The notes under the pieces are model-generated. The model did no database searches. It was not told the origin of the DNA and was given only the letters and a program-made list of their open reading frames with translations. This document shows, one piece after another, positions 52,507 to 62,087 of a stretch of DNA of 64,000 nt. Source of the stretch: CAZUQP01 sp964622455 (GTDB taxonomy: Bacteria > Pseudomonadota > Gammaproteobacteria > DSM-16500); NCBI GenBank assembly GCA_964622455.1, contig CAZUQP010000032.1:1-64000 (forward strand), read 5' to 3'. The translations under genes were made by a program, and so were the position numbers. Each line of letters starts with the position of its first letter. Positions within the stretch are counted from its first letter, which is position 1.

Positions 52507-53850
52507 TTATTTATGAATACTCGGTTGGCGTGGTTTTTTGAATTTTTTATGTTTTTTTATACGCGGAAACTGACTCGCCTTTTTTAACAACTGTTCACGC
52601 TGTACTGTATCCCCAGTATGAAATTGGGTCCACCAGTCAGCAAGTTCACTCACTGGTTCGCCTGCTTTAGCGCGGAGTATCAATAAATCATATCCTGCAC
52701 GAAAACGTGGATGCTCTAATGAGCGATAAGGCCTTGATCCATGGCGATGATTAAAATGATGTTGCAATAAACAAATTTCTCTAATAGAAACAAGCAACAT
52801 GCGTGGAATTGCTAATTGCTTGGTTTGTAATTCTAACACATTTTGCAGTGCTTTTTCAAGTGCAACATAGGGAGGTAAATGACCATACTCTGTTTTTAAA
52901 ACGCGTTGTGTGACAGGATGCCATAAAAAAACTGCGAGCAAAAATGCAGGCGAAACTGTTTTTTCTTCTTGAATACGTTGATCTGTACTATGTAACGCTT
53001 CTTCTATCAATTTTTTAGTATGCCTATCGGCAAGGCATGCTGCTGTTTGCGAAAAAAGTTGTTCGAACAAATGATATTTTTGCAACACATGAAAAGTTTC
53101 AACTGTCGCACCTTCTTGAAAAAATTTTAATACTTCCTGAAATAAACGCGCAGGAGAAACATTCTGCAGCAAGTGACTTAACTGGTTTAATGTGTGCTCT
53201 GTTTCAGGGCTCACCGTTAAATTTAATTTACCAATAAAACGTGCCGCACGTAACAAACGCACGGGGTCTTCATGAAAACGCTGTTCAGGTTCACCGATAA
53301 TACGCAACAATCTGGCTTTAATATCATGCATGCCGTCGACATAATCCACCACTGAAAAATTAGCAATGTTATAGTAGAGCGCATTAATGGTAAAATCGCG
53401 GCGCCACGCATCATCTTCAATAGTCCCATACACATTATCACGCACGATCATGCCATGATGCATTTTACCTTGAAGTTCAGGAGCTTTTTCATGATGGGTA
53501 CGAAAGGTGGCTACCTCAATGATCTCCCTGCCAAATAGGATATGGGCAAGACGAAACCGCTTACCAATCAATCGGCAATTTTTAAAAAGTTTGCGGACAT
53601 CTTCGGGCCTCGCGTTCGTTGCAATATCAAAATCTTTAGGTCTTCGCTTCAATAACAAGTCCCGCACACACCCCCCGACCAAATACGCTTGGTACCCTGC
53701 ATGATGCAGCCGATACAATACCTTTAGCGCATTTTGATTAATGTCATCCCGTGAAATAGGATGCTGGTTACGCGGGATAATAACAGGTTGGATTTGATTG
53801 TGAGGGGAGGGCGATTCTTTGCGAAAACGCTCAAAAAACCCTTTTAACAA
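52507..53850 (-). CDS. pcnB: Poly(A) polymerase I
   Basis: PcnB adds 3' poly(A) tails that promote RNA decay. The 447-residue nucleotidyltransferase has GGCVRDLLLKRRPKDFDIAT (about 57-76) with the catalytic DxD, then RLIGKRFRLAHILFG and the RRDFTINALYY block. The very basic C-terminus (KKHKKFKKPRQP) is typical of PcnB and separates it from CCA-adding enzymes. Confidence 0.94.
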   Translation of the reverse strand: MLKGFFERFRKESPSPHNQIQPVIIPRNQHPISRDDINQNALKVLYRLHHAGYQAYLVGGCVRDLLLKRRPKDFDIATNARPEDVRKLFKNCRLIGKRFRLAHILFGREIIEVATFRTHHEKAPELQGKMHHGMIVRDNVYGTIEDDAWRRDFTINALYYNIANFSVVDYVDGMHDIKARLLRIIGEPEQRFHEDPVRLLRAARFIGKLNLTVSPETEHTLNQLSHLLQNVSPARLFQEVLKFFQEGATVETFHVLQKYHLFEQLFSQTAACLADRHTKKLIEEALHSTDQRIQEEKTVSPAFLLAVFLWHPVTQRVLKTEYGHLPPYVALEKALQNVLELQTKQLAIPRMLLVSIREICLLQHHFNHRHGSRPYRSLEHPRFRAGYDLLILRAKAGEPVSELADWWTQFHTGDTVQREQLLKKASQFPRIKKHKKFKKPRQPSIHK

Positions 53851-53932
53851 CTTAATAATTTTTCGATCCTCTACCTATTATTGAATGAATGAAAGCAACT
53901 TATATGATACCACACTCGCGTTTTTCCGATAA

Positions 53933-56065
53933 TTAATTTGTTCGGCCGAATTTAGATGAAATTGAATAAGAGGGCGTTGGAGGGGACACATTGATAGGAG
54001 TAGTAGAAGCCACGGATGATATCGATGTCTCTGAATTGAGGTTATCCAGATTCAATTGATTATACAGATTGCGGATTACACGCAGCTGCGAACAGGGAGA
54101 CTGGGGATGCTCGTGAGTAGTCCACGCATTGATTTCTAAATCATCGCCTATTTCTTGCTTTTTTTCAAAAGACGGACTATTTTTTTGACCGCCCCTCAAC
54201 TGATCATCTGCTGAAATAATTTCCCGATAAGATCGATCACACTCACAAATTAAATGTTTAAGCGCAATCTTTTTGTTCTTAGATTTCTCATACTTTTCTT
54301 TTGCCCCCAACAAACGATTCCCCTGCTCTTCTAAAGAGGAACACACTTTTGATTCAGAGCCAGGGTTAACTTTCATTAATTTATCGATGAGAGCTTCTGC
54401 ACGCAGGGAAATATCTGTTATTTGAAAATCTTCTTTGAAAACTTCATGAATGCTATTTTGCTCATTTAAAATATTATTCGCGTATGCTTTCAAAGCATTT
54501 TGATAAAAAGATTGATGAACTCTGAGCCCTCTAAACAATTGCCACGCATGATTTTTACCGCGCAAGTGAAAATCACCTTTCTGAAAATAAGAAGGATTCT
54601 CTTTAATCAATTTATCCAACTCTTCATTTTTTTGAATTAATGATCCTTCGCGCTTGACTAGCAAACTAATACGGATTTCCAAAGCCAAATTTAACATTGA
54701 TGTTTGCCGCGCGTACATTTTTTCTGTTAAAAACACCTTGATTTTATCAACTAAAGTTTGTTTGCCTATTTCTTTAGGTACCTTCATGCCAATATATTGC
54801 GCAAATTCGGTCAGCGATTTTTTATCATAATGATTTGCCGCTTCATCCACTGCCTTGCTAATAGTAAGCTTAAGATCCGCTTGATTAAAGTTGCTTATGC
54901 GCTCAAGCTCTTTTGCGAATGGAAAAGAAATCCTAAAATGACGCGGGAATTCGCGAAGGTGATTCGTTGGCCCAACAAAAGGTTTATGCCGCCAATGGGA
55001 ATGCATATGCACATCATTGTCATCATCGGTCAAATTTTTTAATGCTTCGCCAAAATCGATGCGCATTAATCCTTTTTTATCTAATCCATCTTTTTTTATT
55101 TTTAAAACCATATAATTTGCTGTATGCGTATCAAAATCTTTGACAAACAATGAAGCAGCTGTTGTGGATTCATAACCTTCATACGCACATTGGGAGGGAT
55201 CATTTTTGTTTGCAATATTTTCTTCAAAAACAGCGGTGAATCCATTCTGCACGCAGGGTGTGTATAAAAGTTTTGGGCGCTGAAGAGGCGGCTCTTCTCC
55301 CGCAGATTTATACAAATCCTTAAATAATTCTATCGCGCTATAGGATGGATCACAAAAATAAGAAGCAACATATACATCGTCTTTCATTTTTATAGGAGAA
55401 ACATTTGCTGCTTTATCTTCAATAAGCAATTGCATGATTTTGCTTGCTACAATTTCTGCGATGTTATGTGCTTGTCGAGCATCTCGTTTAATTAATATCC
55501 TTTGCACATGCATTCCATCCAGATCATTTTCCGTCTGATAACAAAAAATGTATTCTCCTGAAAGCGCATCCTTGTTATAGCCATCTTTTTTTGCTCGGGT
55601 AAAACGATAATGCTGAGCGCCTTGAGCGCCGAGACGATCGCTTAATTCTGATTGATTTTTTGGAACACGAGGGAGCCGCTGTACAGGTTGATGATAAATG
55701 TCAGACATAGTAGAAGTATCATTAATTTTTTGACGACATAGTTTTTCAATAATACGCCATACGTCCTCATCAAATTTTATAATTTGTGCTTCAATAAAAG
55801 AATAGCCTTCTTCCATTTTTTGATAATTTCTTATGTTGTTCAACAAATCATTTATTTTTGCCTCTTCATTTTCTTTTTCTAAAGGCAAGTATTTGAGAAT
55901 TAATGCCAGCATTTCACAGAGATATTCTTTCTGAGCAATCAAAGAGGTATGCCACGCAATTTTTTCAACAATTTTTTTTGCCTGTTGTTGCTTATCCTCC
56001 TGCACTAAGCGAATCAATATATCTTCCAAGGCTTCTTGCTTTTCTTCATTTTCATTACGCAACAC
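53933..56065 (-). CDS. Kinase-like protein of unknown function, candidate effector
   Basis: This 710-residue cytosolic protein has a helical N-terminus (1-115). The middle looks like an atypical kinase: QRILIKRDARQ with Lys193 as a possible beta-3 Lys, an alpha-C-like helix AEIVASKIM (Glu204), a catalytic-loop-like FDTHTANYMV (D312, H314, N317) and a metal-site RIDFGEAL (D337-G339). The D-x-H-x-x-N plus DFG order recalls phosphoinositide and related kinases. A long helical region (about 400-640) and a Ser/Thr/Pro-rich tail follow. Large, lineage-restricted and without a signal peptide, it fits a type IV effector. Function is inferred from motifs only. Confidence 0.7.
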   Translation of the reverse strand: MLRNENEEKQEALEDILIRLVQEDKQQQAKKIVEKIAWHTSLIAQKEYLCEMLALILKYLPLEKENEEAKINDLLNNIRNYQKMEEGYSFIEAQIIKFDEDVWRIIEKLCRQKINDTSTMSDIYHQPVQRLPRVPKNQSELSDRLGAQGAQHYRFTRAKKDGYNKDALSGEYIFCYQTENDLDGMHVQRILIKRDARQAHNIAEIVASKIMQLLIEDKAANVSPIKMKDDVYVASYFCDPSYSAIELFKDLYKSAGEEPPLQRPKLLYTPCVQNGFTAVFEENIANKNDPSQCAYEGYESTTAASLFVKDFDTHTANYMVLKIKKDGLDKKGLMRIDFGEALKNLTDDDNDVHMHSHWRHKPFVGPTNHLREFPRHFRISFPFAKELERISNFNQADLKLTISKAVDEAANHYDKKSLTEFAQYIGMKVPKEIGKQTLVDKIKVFLTEKMYARQTSMLNLALEIRISLLVKREGSLIQKNEELDKLIKENPSYFQKGDFHLRGKNHAWQLFRGLRVHQSFYQNALKAYANNILNEQNSIHEVFKEDFQITDISLRAEALIDKLMKVNPGSESKVCSSLEEQGNRLLGAKEKYEKSKNKKIALKHLICECDRSYREIISADDQLRGGQKNSPSFEKKQEIGDDLEINAWTTHEHPQSPCSQLRVIRNLYNQLNLDNLNSETSISSVASTTPINVSPPTPSYSISSKFGRTN

Positions 56066-56105
56066 GATTTTTCCACTCCAGATGACGATTTATTATTTTT
56101 TTTAT

Positions 56106-56633
56106 TTATGTACTATAACGTTTAATACTCGCAAGAATTTCTTCCCTTGCAGCAGCGACATCCGCCCAACCATCGATTTTAACCCACTTACCCGGCTCTA
56201 GATCTTTATAGTGCTGAAAAAAATGTGCGATAGACGCGAGTACACTATCGCCAAGATCTTCTGGCTTTTTTACATCCTTATATCGAGGAGATAATTTATC
56301 AATCGGTACCGCCAAAATTTTTGCATCAGGCCCTGATTCATCCGTCATACGCAACATACCAATGGGTCTCGCGCGCACAATAACGCCAGGCTGCAAAGAG
56401 AAGGGCGCTATCACCAACACATCCGCTGGATCACCATCTTCCGATAAAGTATGTGGAATAAAACCATAATTACAAGGATAACTCATACTGGTTGATACAA
56501 ATCGATCGACCATCAGCATTCCGCTTTTTTTGTCCATTTCATATTTTACCGGATCACTCTGCGCTGCAATTTCAATGACGACATTCACGTCATTTGGCAC
56601 AGAATGGCCCGGCAATACTTGTTCTAAGCCCAT
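56106..56633 (-). CDS. ppa: Inorganic pyrophosphatase
   Basis: This family I soluble pyrophosphatase has 175 residues, the usual bacterial length. The metal-binding signature DGDPADVLV is at about residues 64-72, and DRFVSTSMSYPCNYGFIPHT precedes it. The metal-site block follows further on (KILAVPIDKLSPRY). It starts 21 nt downstream of trhO on the same strand and ends 40 nt before the kinase-like gene. Confidence 0.97.
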   Translation of the reverse strand: MGLEQVLPGHSVPNDVNVVIEIAAQSDPVKYEMDKKSGMLMVDRFVSTSMSYPCNYGFIPHTLSEDGDPADVLVIAPFSLQPGVIVRARPIGMLRMTDESGPDAKILAVPIDKLSPRYKDVKKPEDLGDSVLASIAHFFQHYKDLEPGKWVKIDGWADVAAAREEILASIKRYST

Positions 56634-56654
56634 ATTATTTCCTTAAGTTAATTT

Positions 56655-57428
56655 TTATTTATTCATACACACATGTGAATTCTTTGTCACAGGCCCCTGG
56701 CATATGACACATTGTTTTGTATCCGTAGGCTGTAAATTTGCATCCAGCGCAACGCGTCCATCAAAAACAAAACATTCCCCAGAAAAATAATCGCCGCCTA
56801 CCTTAGAAAAATAATTCAAAATGCCGCCCTCTAATTGATACACATTCGAATGGCCCATCTCCATCATCACTAACGCTGCTTTTTCACAGCGAATGCCGCC
56901 CGTGCAAAACATAACGATGGGTTTATCACGTGATATTTTTTTGGCGCTTTCTGGAAATTCTCCAAAATGGTTGAGATGAAGATGTTTAGCATGACGAAAT
57001 GTTCCAAAGCAAACTTCATAATCATTGCGTGTATCTAACAAAGTAAAATCGCGGTTCTCATCTAACCATTGTTTTAATATTTCGGGAGAAAGTGCTGCCG
57101 CTTTTTGGGCTGTTGGAGAAATATTTTTTTGCCTCATGGTAATAATTTCTTTTTTTAGTTTGACTTTCATGACACGAAAAGGTGAAGCAAGTGAATAGCT
57201 TTCACGAAAAATCATGTCAAAAAACCGCGGGTCCTTCTGCAGCCATAACAAAAAGGCCTTGATATGTTCAGGTAATCCAGCTGCATTTAGATTGATACCT
57301 TCATTACTTAACAAAATAGTGCCTTTTAGCTTGAAGTTGGCAGCTTGCTCTAAAAAGTCAGTACGAAGCTTTGTAAGCCCTGAGAGAGCAAGAAATTTAT
57401 AGCCTGAAATATTCAGTATGGACGGCAT
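56655..57428 (-). CDS. trhO: tRNA uridine(34) hydroxylase, rhodanese family
   Basis: TrhO (YceA) makes 5-hydroxyuridine at tRNA position 34 with oxygen. The 257 residues from the chosen Met show the N-terminal acylphosphatase-like region GTILLSNEGINLNAAG, the rhodanese core LLDTRNDYEVCFGTF and the active-site CTGGIRCEKA. The C-terminal CVICQG pair is also kept. An upstream in-frame Met adds 11 residues without family support. Confidence 0.93.
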   Translation of the reverse strand: MPSILNISGYKFLALSGLTKLRTDFLEQAANFKLKGTILLSNEGINLNAAGLPEHIKAFLLWLQKDPRFFDMIFRESYSLASPFRVMKVKLKKEIITMRQKNISPTAQKAAALSPEILKQWLDENRDFTLLDTRNDYEVCFGTFRHAKHLHLNHFGEFPESAKKISRDKPIVMFCTGGIRCEKAALVMMEMGHSNVYQLEGGILNYFSKVGGDYFSGECFVFDGRVALDANLQPTDTKQCVICQGPVTKNSHVCMNK

Positions 57429-57555
57429 ATTAATAGGATATTCACTCAAAAACGAGTGCAAACTTTACCCTGTAAGAGCCGCGGCGTCAAACCCAGACTG
57501 GAAAAAACATCGCCAACCCCGTAAACTAACGCATCTTAAGATTAAGGGCCATAAA

Positions 57556-57897
57556 ATGGATTGCTTATTTTGTAAGATAGCGAACGGGGCCATACCGGCA
57601 AAGGTGGTTTATCAAGACGACCTTGTGCTGGCATTTGATGATATTTCTCCGCAAGCACCGCATCATAAATTGATTATCCCGCGAAAACACATCGCGACCT
57701 TAAATGACATTACGATAGAAGATAATCTACTAATCAGCCACATCGTCCAAACGGCAAAAAAACTCGCGAAGGATTTGGGTGTTGCTGAGCAGGGTTATCG
57801 TTTAGTCATGAATTGTAATGCAGGGGCAGGGCAAACCGTATTTCATATCCATGCCCACTTATTAGGTGGAAGACAAATGATTTGGCCGCCGGGTTAA
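57556..57897 (+). CDS. hinT: HIT-family nucleotide hydrolase HinT
   Basis: The 113-residue histidine-triad protein hydrolyses nucleoside phosphoramidates and adenylates. The N-terminus MDCLFCKIANGAIPAK and the triad FHIHAHLLGG (about 95-104) are clear. The frame is open upstream to 57418, but that stretch overlaps trhO and matches nothing. AAGGG lies before the chosen ATG. folE follows 4 nt later. Confidence 0.95.
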   Translation: MDCLFCKIANGAIPAKVVYQDDLVLAFDDISPQAPHHKLIIPRKHIATLNDITIEDNLLISHIVQTAKKLAKDLGVAEQGYRLVMNCNAGAGQTVFHIHAHLLGGRQMIWPPG

Positions 57898-57901
57898 CAC
57901 A

Positions 57902-58450
57902 ATGGAAACACAATTTAAAAAAATCATTGAATTATTAGGCGAAGACTTAAATCGCGACGGTTTAAAAGATACACCGAAACGCGCTGCTGCCGCGTTACAA
58001 TTTCTGACACAAGGTTATCAACAATCTTTAAAACAAATTGTCAATGGTGCTTTATTTGAAACCGATAATGATGAAATGATTATCGTAAAAGATATCGAAC
58101 TTTATTCATTGTGCGAACATCATCTATTGCCTTTCATCGGGAAATGTCATGTAGCTTATTTACCCAAAGGAAAAATTTTGGGGCTCTCAAAAATAGCGCG
58201 TATCGTCGATGTATTTGCACGGCGTTTGCAAGTTCAAGAAAAATTAACTAAACAAATCGCAGAAACGATTCTCGAGATTACCAAAGGTTGTGGCGTTGGC
58301 GTCATCATTGAAGCAAAACATTTGTGCATGATGATGCGGGGAGTAGAAAAACAAAATTCCATCATGACTACTTCTGTCATGTTAGGGACTTTTCGTAAAG
58401 ACCGGCGAACACGCTCAGAATTTTTGAGTTTGGTGCATAAAAATATATGA
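57902..58450 (+). CDS. folE: GTP cyclohydrolase I
   Basis: It converts GTP to 7,8-dihydroneopterin triphosphate, the first step of tetrahydrofolate synthesis. The 182 residues have zinc ligands in LYSLCEHHLLPF and in KHLCMMMRGV, and the core LGLSKIARIVDVFARRLQVQE cited in part as LGLSKIARIVDVFARRLQ. It lies 4 nt after hinT, so the two are cotranscribed. Confidence 0.96.
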   Translation: METQFKKIIELLGEDLNRDGLKDTPKRAAAALQFLTQGYQQSLKQIVNGALFETDNDEMIIVKDIELYSLCEHHLLPFIGKCHVAYLPKGKILGLSKIARIVDVFARRLQVQEKLTKQIAETILEITKGCGVGVIIEAKHLCMMMRGVEKQNSIMTTSVMLGTFRKDRRTRSEFLSLVHKNI

Positions 58451-58451
58451 T

Positions 58452-58494
58452 AAAAAATGCCTAGATGCCGCGAACAAGTCACGGCACGTCGGGC
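58452..58494 (-). terminator. Probable pnp terminator
   Basis: On the minus strand GCC-N5-TGCCG, a loop, CGGCA-N4-GGC is followed by ATTTTTTATC, just after the pnp stop. The stem has an internal loop, so strength is uncertain. Confidence 0.5.
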
Positions 58495-58506
58495 TCTAAG
58501 AGAAAT

Positions 58507-60600
58507 TTAGCTCATCTCTATTTCTTTCATGCTTAATCGAATACGGCCTTGCTTATCAATTTCTACTACTTTTACTTTGACCACTTGGCCTTCAGCCAAT
58601 TTATCAGTGACTTTTTCCACGCGTTCTTTGGCAATTTGAGAAATATGCACCAGCCCTTGTTTGCCCGGTAAAATACTCACAAAAGCGCCAAAATCCGCTA
58701 ACTTCACCACGGTCCCTTCATAGATTTCGCCCACCATCACATCTGCTGTCAAACGTTCAATGCGGCGAACAGCTTCTTCACATGCCGCAAGATCCGCTGC
58801 AGCCACTCGGACTTCACCATCATCACTGATATCAACCACTGTGCCGGTTTCTTCTGTAAGAGAACGAATGGTCACACCGCCCTTACCGATCACGTCCCGA
58901 ATTTTATCGGTCGGGATGCGAATATTTAAAATACGCGGTGCGTATGCAGACATTTCTGTACGAGGCTCACGAATCGTGCGATTCATGTTATCTAGGATAT
59001 GAATACGGGCCTCATGCGCCTGTTCTAATGCTTTGCGCATGATTTCTTCTGTAATACCATCAATTTTAATATCCATTTGCAGTGCTGTGACTCCTTGCAA
59101 AGTGCCGGCCACTTTAAAATCCATATCGCCTAAATGATCTTCATCGCCCAAAATATCAGTCAATACAGCAAAGCGGTCACCTTCTTTAACAAGTCCCATC
59201 GCAATCCCAGCGACATGCGCACGGATAGGGACACCCGCATCCATTAACGCCAAACTGCTGCCGCAAACAGTTGCCATAGAACTTGAGCCATTCGATTCTG
59301 TAATTTCTGAAACCACGCGCAATACATACGGAAATTCTTTGGGTAACACGGCTTTTACTCCGCGTTTTGCTAAATTACCATGGCCGATTTCACGACGTTT
59401 TGGGCTGCCGACAAAACCCACTTCGCCCACTGAAAAGGGAGGGAAATTATAATGCAGCATAAAACTTTCTTTGCGCTCGCCTTCTAATGCATCAATCATT
59501 TGAGCATCACGCTCTGTTCCTAATGTCGTAACAACCAGTGCTTGAGTTTCACCACGCGTAAATAAAGCTGAACCGTGCGTCCGTGGTAATAAACCCACTT
59601 GAATAGAGATCGGGCGAACTGTTTTAGTATCACGGCCGTCAATACGCGGCTTGCCTGCTAGAATTTGATCGCGAACAATACGGCTTTCTAGATTTTTAAA
59701 CACATACTTAATATCTTCAGTCAGTGGTAATTCATCTTCTTTACTCGCACTTTCAGCAAGCATTGTTTCAAGAACTTGTTCACGCACTTCAGCAATCGCC
59801 TCTTGCCGTGCTTGTTTATCACGAAGTTGATAGGCCTTAGCAAGATTTGTCTCTGCTAACTCGTTAACCCTTTTTTCAACAGCTGTATTAACTTCTGGCG
59901 CTTCCCATGCCCACGCAGGGTTGCCCGCTTCTTTTGCTAATTCTTTAATCGCAGTAATCGCTGTTTGCATCTGTTGATGCGCAAACACTACCGCGCCTAA
60001 CATGACAGATTCTGGCAATTCTTTGGCTTCTGATTCAACCATCAATACAGCTTTTTCCGTTCCAGCGACCACCATGTCCAATTCTGATGTTTCAAGTTGT
60101 GACAGAGTAGGATTCAATAAATAAGCGTTCTCTCGGTAACCCACACGCGCAGCACCTAAAGGGCCCATAAATGGCATGCCGGATAAAGCGAGTGCCGCAG
60201 ATGCGCCTAGCACGGCAGGAATGTCAGGATCAATTTCAGGATTCAAGGATAGAACCGTTGCAATAATTTGCACTTCAAAATTAAATCCTTTGGGAAAGAG
60301 GGGACGTACAGGTCTATCAATTAAACGTGAAGTAAGCGTTTCTTTCTCGCTGGGTTTTGCCTCACGCTTAAAATAGCCGCCTGGAATACGGCCAGCGGCG
60401 TAGGTACGTTCTTGATAATTCACTGTCAAAGGAAAAAAGTCACGATCTTCACTTGCACTTTCTTGACCGACTACCGTTACCAACACAACTGTGTCATCCA
60501 TGCTGACTAGCACGGCTGCTGTCGCTTGGCGAGCCATCACACCTGTTTCAAGGGTGACAGTGTGGTCGCCATAGGGAAATGTTTTTTTAACTGCTGCCAC
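58507..60600 (-). CDS. pnp: Polynucleotide phosphorylase
   Basis: PNPase is a phosphorolytic 3'-5' exoribonuclease of the degradosome. The 697 residues show two RNase PH domains (for example FFPLTVNYQERTYAAGRIPGG cited in part as FPLTVNYQERTYAAGRIPG, and the catalytic DILGDEDHLGDMDFKVAG). A KH domain with RDVIGKGGVTIRSL and a C-terminal S1 domain (EGTVVKLADFGAFVSILPG) follow. It lies 44 nt after rpsO, the conserved rpsO-pnp pairing. Confidence 0.98.
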   Translation of the reverse strand: MAAVKKTFPYGDHTVTLETGVMARQATAAVLVSMDDTVVLVTVVGQESASEDRDFFPLTVNYQERTYAAGRIPGGYFKREAKPSEKETLTSRLIDRPVRPLFPKGFNFEVQIIATVLSLNPEIDPDIPAVLGASAALALSGMPFMGPLGAARVGYRENAYLLNPTLSQLETSELDMVVAGTEKAVLMVESEAKELPESVMLGAVVFAHQQMQTAITAIKELAKEAGNPAWAWEAPEVNTAVEKRVNELAETNLAKAYQLRDKQARQEAIAEVREQVLETMLAESASKEDELPLTEDIKYVFKNLESRIVRDQILAGKPRIDGRDTKTVRPISIQVGLLPRTHGSALFTRGETQALVVTTLGTERDAQMIDALEGERKESFMLHYNFPPFSVGEVGFVGSPKRREIGHGNLAKRGVKAVLPKEFPYVLRVVSEITESNGSSSMATVCGSSLALMDAGVPIRAHVAGIAMGLVKEGDRFAVLTDILGDEDHLGDMDFKVAGTLQGVTALQMDIKIDGITEEIMRKALEQAHEARIHILDNMNRTIREPRTEMSAYAPRILNIRIPTDKIRDVIGKGGVTIRSLTEETGTVVDISDDGEVRVAAADLAACEEAVRRIERLTADVMVGEIYEGTVVKLADFGAFVSILPGKQGLVHISQIAKERVEKVTDKLAEGQVVKVKVVEIDKQGRIRLSMKEIEMS

Positions 60601-60644
60601 GAAATATACCTTAAGTTAATGAAAATGAATAAATATAAAACTTT

Positions 60645-60914
60645 TTAGCCGCGCACATCTAATTTTTCAATTAACTCACGATAAACCGTAGGATTAACGC
60701 GTTTTAAATAAGTCATTAGCCTACGACGTTGGCTGACTAATCTAGTTAAGCCGTAACGGGTATGGTAATCATGCGGATTAGTTTTCATATGCTGTGTTAA
60801 AGACTCAATGCGTGAAGTTAAGAGCGCGATTTGCACTTCGGGTGACCCCGTATCGCTGCTAGCGCGTTGATATTTTTTAACAATTTGTGCTGTTGCGGCA
60901 GTGGTTAATGCCAT
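60645..60914 (-). CDS. rpsO: 30S ribosomal protein S15
   Basis: This 89-residue primary 16S rRNA-binding protein has the family blocks DTGSPEVQIALLTSRIESLT, HTRYGLTRLVSQRRRLMTYL in part, and the C-terminal LIEKLDVRG (family form LxxRLGLRR). It lies between truB and pnp, as in most gammaproteobacteria. Confidence 0.98.
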   Translation of the reverse strand: MALTTAATAQIVKKYQRASSDTGSPEVQIALLTSRIESLTQHMKTNPHDYHTRYGLTRLVSQRRRLMTYLKRVNPTVYRELIEKLDVRG

Positions 60915-60997
60915 GTAAAAACTCCTAAATTTCTCTCTGTCTACAAAACCAAGTGGCGTATTGTAACGAGGTTATTTAAACAAGTAAAACGTTATGT

Positions 60998-61726
60998 TTA
61001 CAGTAAAGCAGAAGCATCAAATGGCAATAAACACGCCATCAGTCCGTTCAATCCCTCCCGATGCTCAAGGTTTTCAAGTTGATCCATGGTATACATGGGT
61101 CGTTTTTGATAAGGCAATACCCACAATCGATGCAATGCAAAAACATAAGCACCCGTTCCTAATCGGTCACCTATATCGGTGACCAACGTCCGCACATAAG
61201 TACCTTTACTGCAACATACACCAAAACGCAGAATACCATCTTGATAACTATCTAATTCTAATGTGTGAATACGCACCGTGCGGGGCTTACGCTCTATCTC
61301 AATACCTTTCCGCGCTAATTCATAAAGAGGCCTGCCTTGATATTTAATGGCCGAAAACATCGGCGGAATCTGCTCAATTTCACCGATAAATTGTCCTAAA
61401 ACTTCGGTAATCTGCGGAAGGGTTATCTGAGTAATTGGTAGAGTGGCAATCACATCGCCCTCCGCATCACCCGTCGTCGTTTTAAATCCCAGTTTTGCTT
61501 CCACTTGGTAGTATTTATCTGAATTCAACAAAAATTGGGATAACTTAGTTGCACTCCCAAAACAAATCGGCAGCATGCCCGTTGCTAAAGGATCAAGACT
61601 GCCTGTATGGCCCGCTTTTTTTGCCCTAAATAAACGTTTAATGCGTTGTAAAGCACCATTTGATGTGATGTGAAGCGGTTTATTGAGTAATAAAATACCG
61701 TCTATTTTTTTGAGTTCACGATTCAT
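60998..61726 (-). CDS. truB: tRNA pseudouridine(55) synthase, C-terminally short
   Basis: TruB makes pseudouridine 55 in the tRNA T-loop. The catalytic Asp lies in HTGSLDPLATGMLP (about 38-51), and KGTYVRTLVTDIGDRLGTGA is intact. At 242 residues it lacks roughly 70 residues of the C-terminal domain found in E. coli TruB (314). The stop TAA follows naturally, with no matching sequence in other frames downstream. It lies 13 nt after rbfA. Confidence 0.93.
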   Translation of the reverse strand: MNRELKKIDGILLLNKPLHITSNGALQRIKRLFRAKKAGHTGSLDPLATGMLPICFGSATKLSQFLLNSDKYYQVEAKLGFKTTTGDAEGDVIATLPITQITLPQITEVLGQFIGEIEQIPPMFSAIKYQGRPLYELARKGIEIERKPRTVRIHTLELDSYQDGILRFGVCCSKGTYVRTLVTDIGDRLGTGAYVFALHRLWVLPYQKRPMYTMDQLENLEHREGLNGLMACLLPFDASALL

Positions 61727-61739
61727 TTTTTTAATCTAG

Positions 61740-62087
61740 TTATTTTTTCAATGCATCATTAATTAATGATGAAATACGGCTGCCGCGAGCAATAGAATCA
61801 TCATAAATAAATTTTAACTCGGGCGTGATACGCAGCTTCACTGCATTTGCAAGTGAATAACGCAAAGGTTTCGCTGCATTATTCAATGCAGCAATGATTG
61901 TCGATGCCTTTTCCTCTTCAAGGACGCTCACAAATATTTTAGCAAAAGAAAGGTCATGCGAGACTTGTACGCTCGTAATTGTAATAATACCAAAACCAAA
62001 ATCTTCTGCTTCTTTGTGAATAATGGCAGCGAGCGCAGTCTGCACTACATCATTCACGCGCTGTTCTCGCTTGAATCCTCTGCTCAT
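61740..62087 (-). CDS. rbfA: Ribosome-binding factor A
   Basis: This 115-residue KH-fold protein assists 16S rRNA 5'-end maturation in 30S assembly. It opens with FKREQRVNDVVQTALA and has the family's KH core VSHDLSFAKIFVSVL and a C-terminal LKFIYDDSIARGSRIS. It overlaps the infB end by 4 nt. Confidence 0.95.
   Translation of the reverse strand: MSRGFKREQRVNDVVQTALAAIIHKEAEDFGFGIITITSVQVSHDLSFAKIFVSVLEEEKASTIIAALNNAAKPLRYSLANAVKLRITPELKFIYDDSIARGSRISSLINDALKK

Noticed and set aside
56066..56140. TTAAG tandem box upstream of the kinase-like gene
   Set aside because: Only TATTAAAC is present, with no second half-site; the gene may instead be read through from ppa.
57418..57555. N-terminal extension of the HIT gene
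   Set aside because: It overlaps the start of trhO on the other strand, and the family N-terminus begins at 57556 with a ribosome site.
58452..58494. Hairpin as a terminator for folE on the plus strand
   Set aside because: No T-run follows on the plus strand; it fits pnp on the minus strand better.
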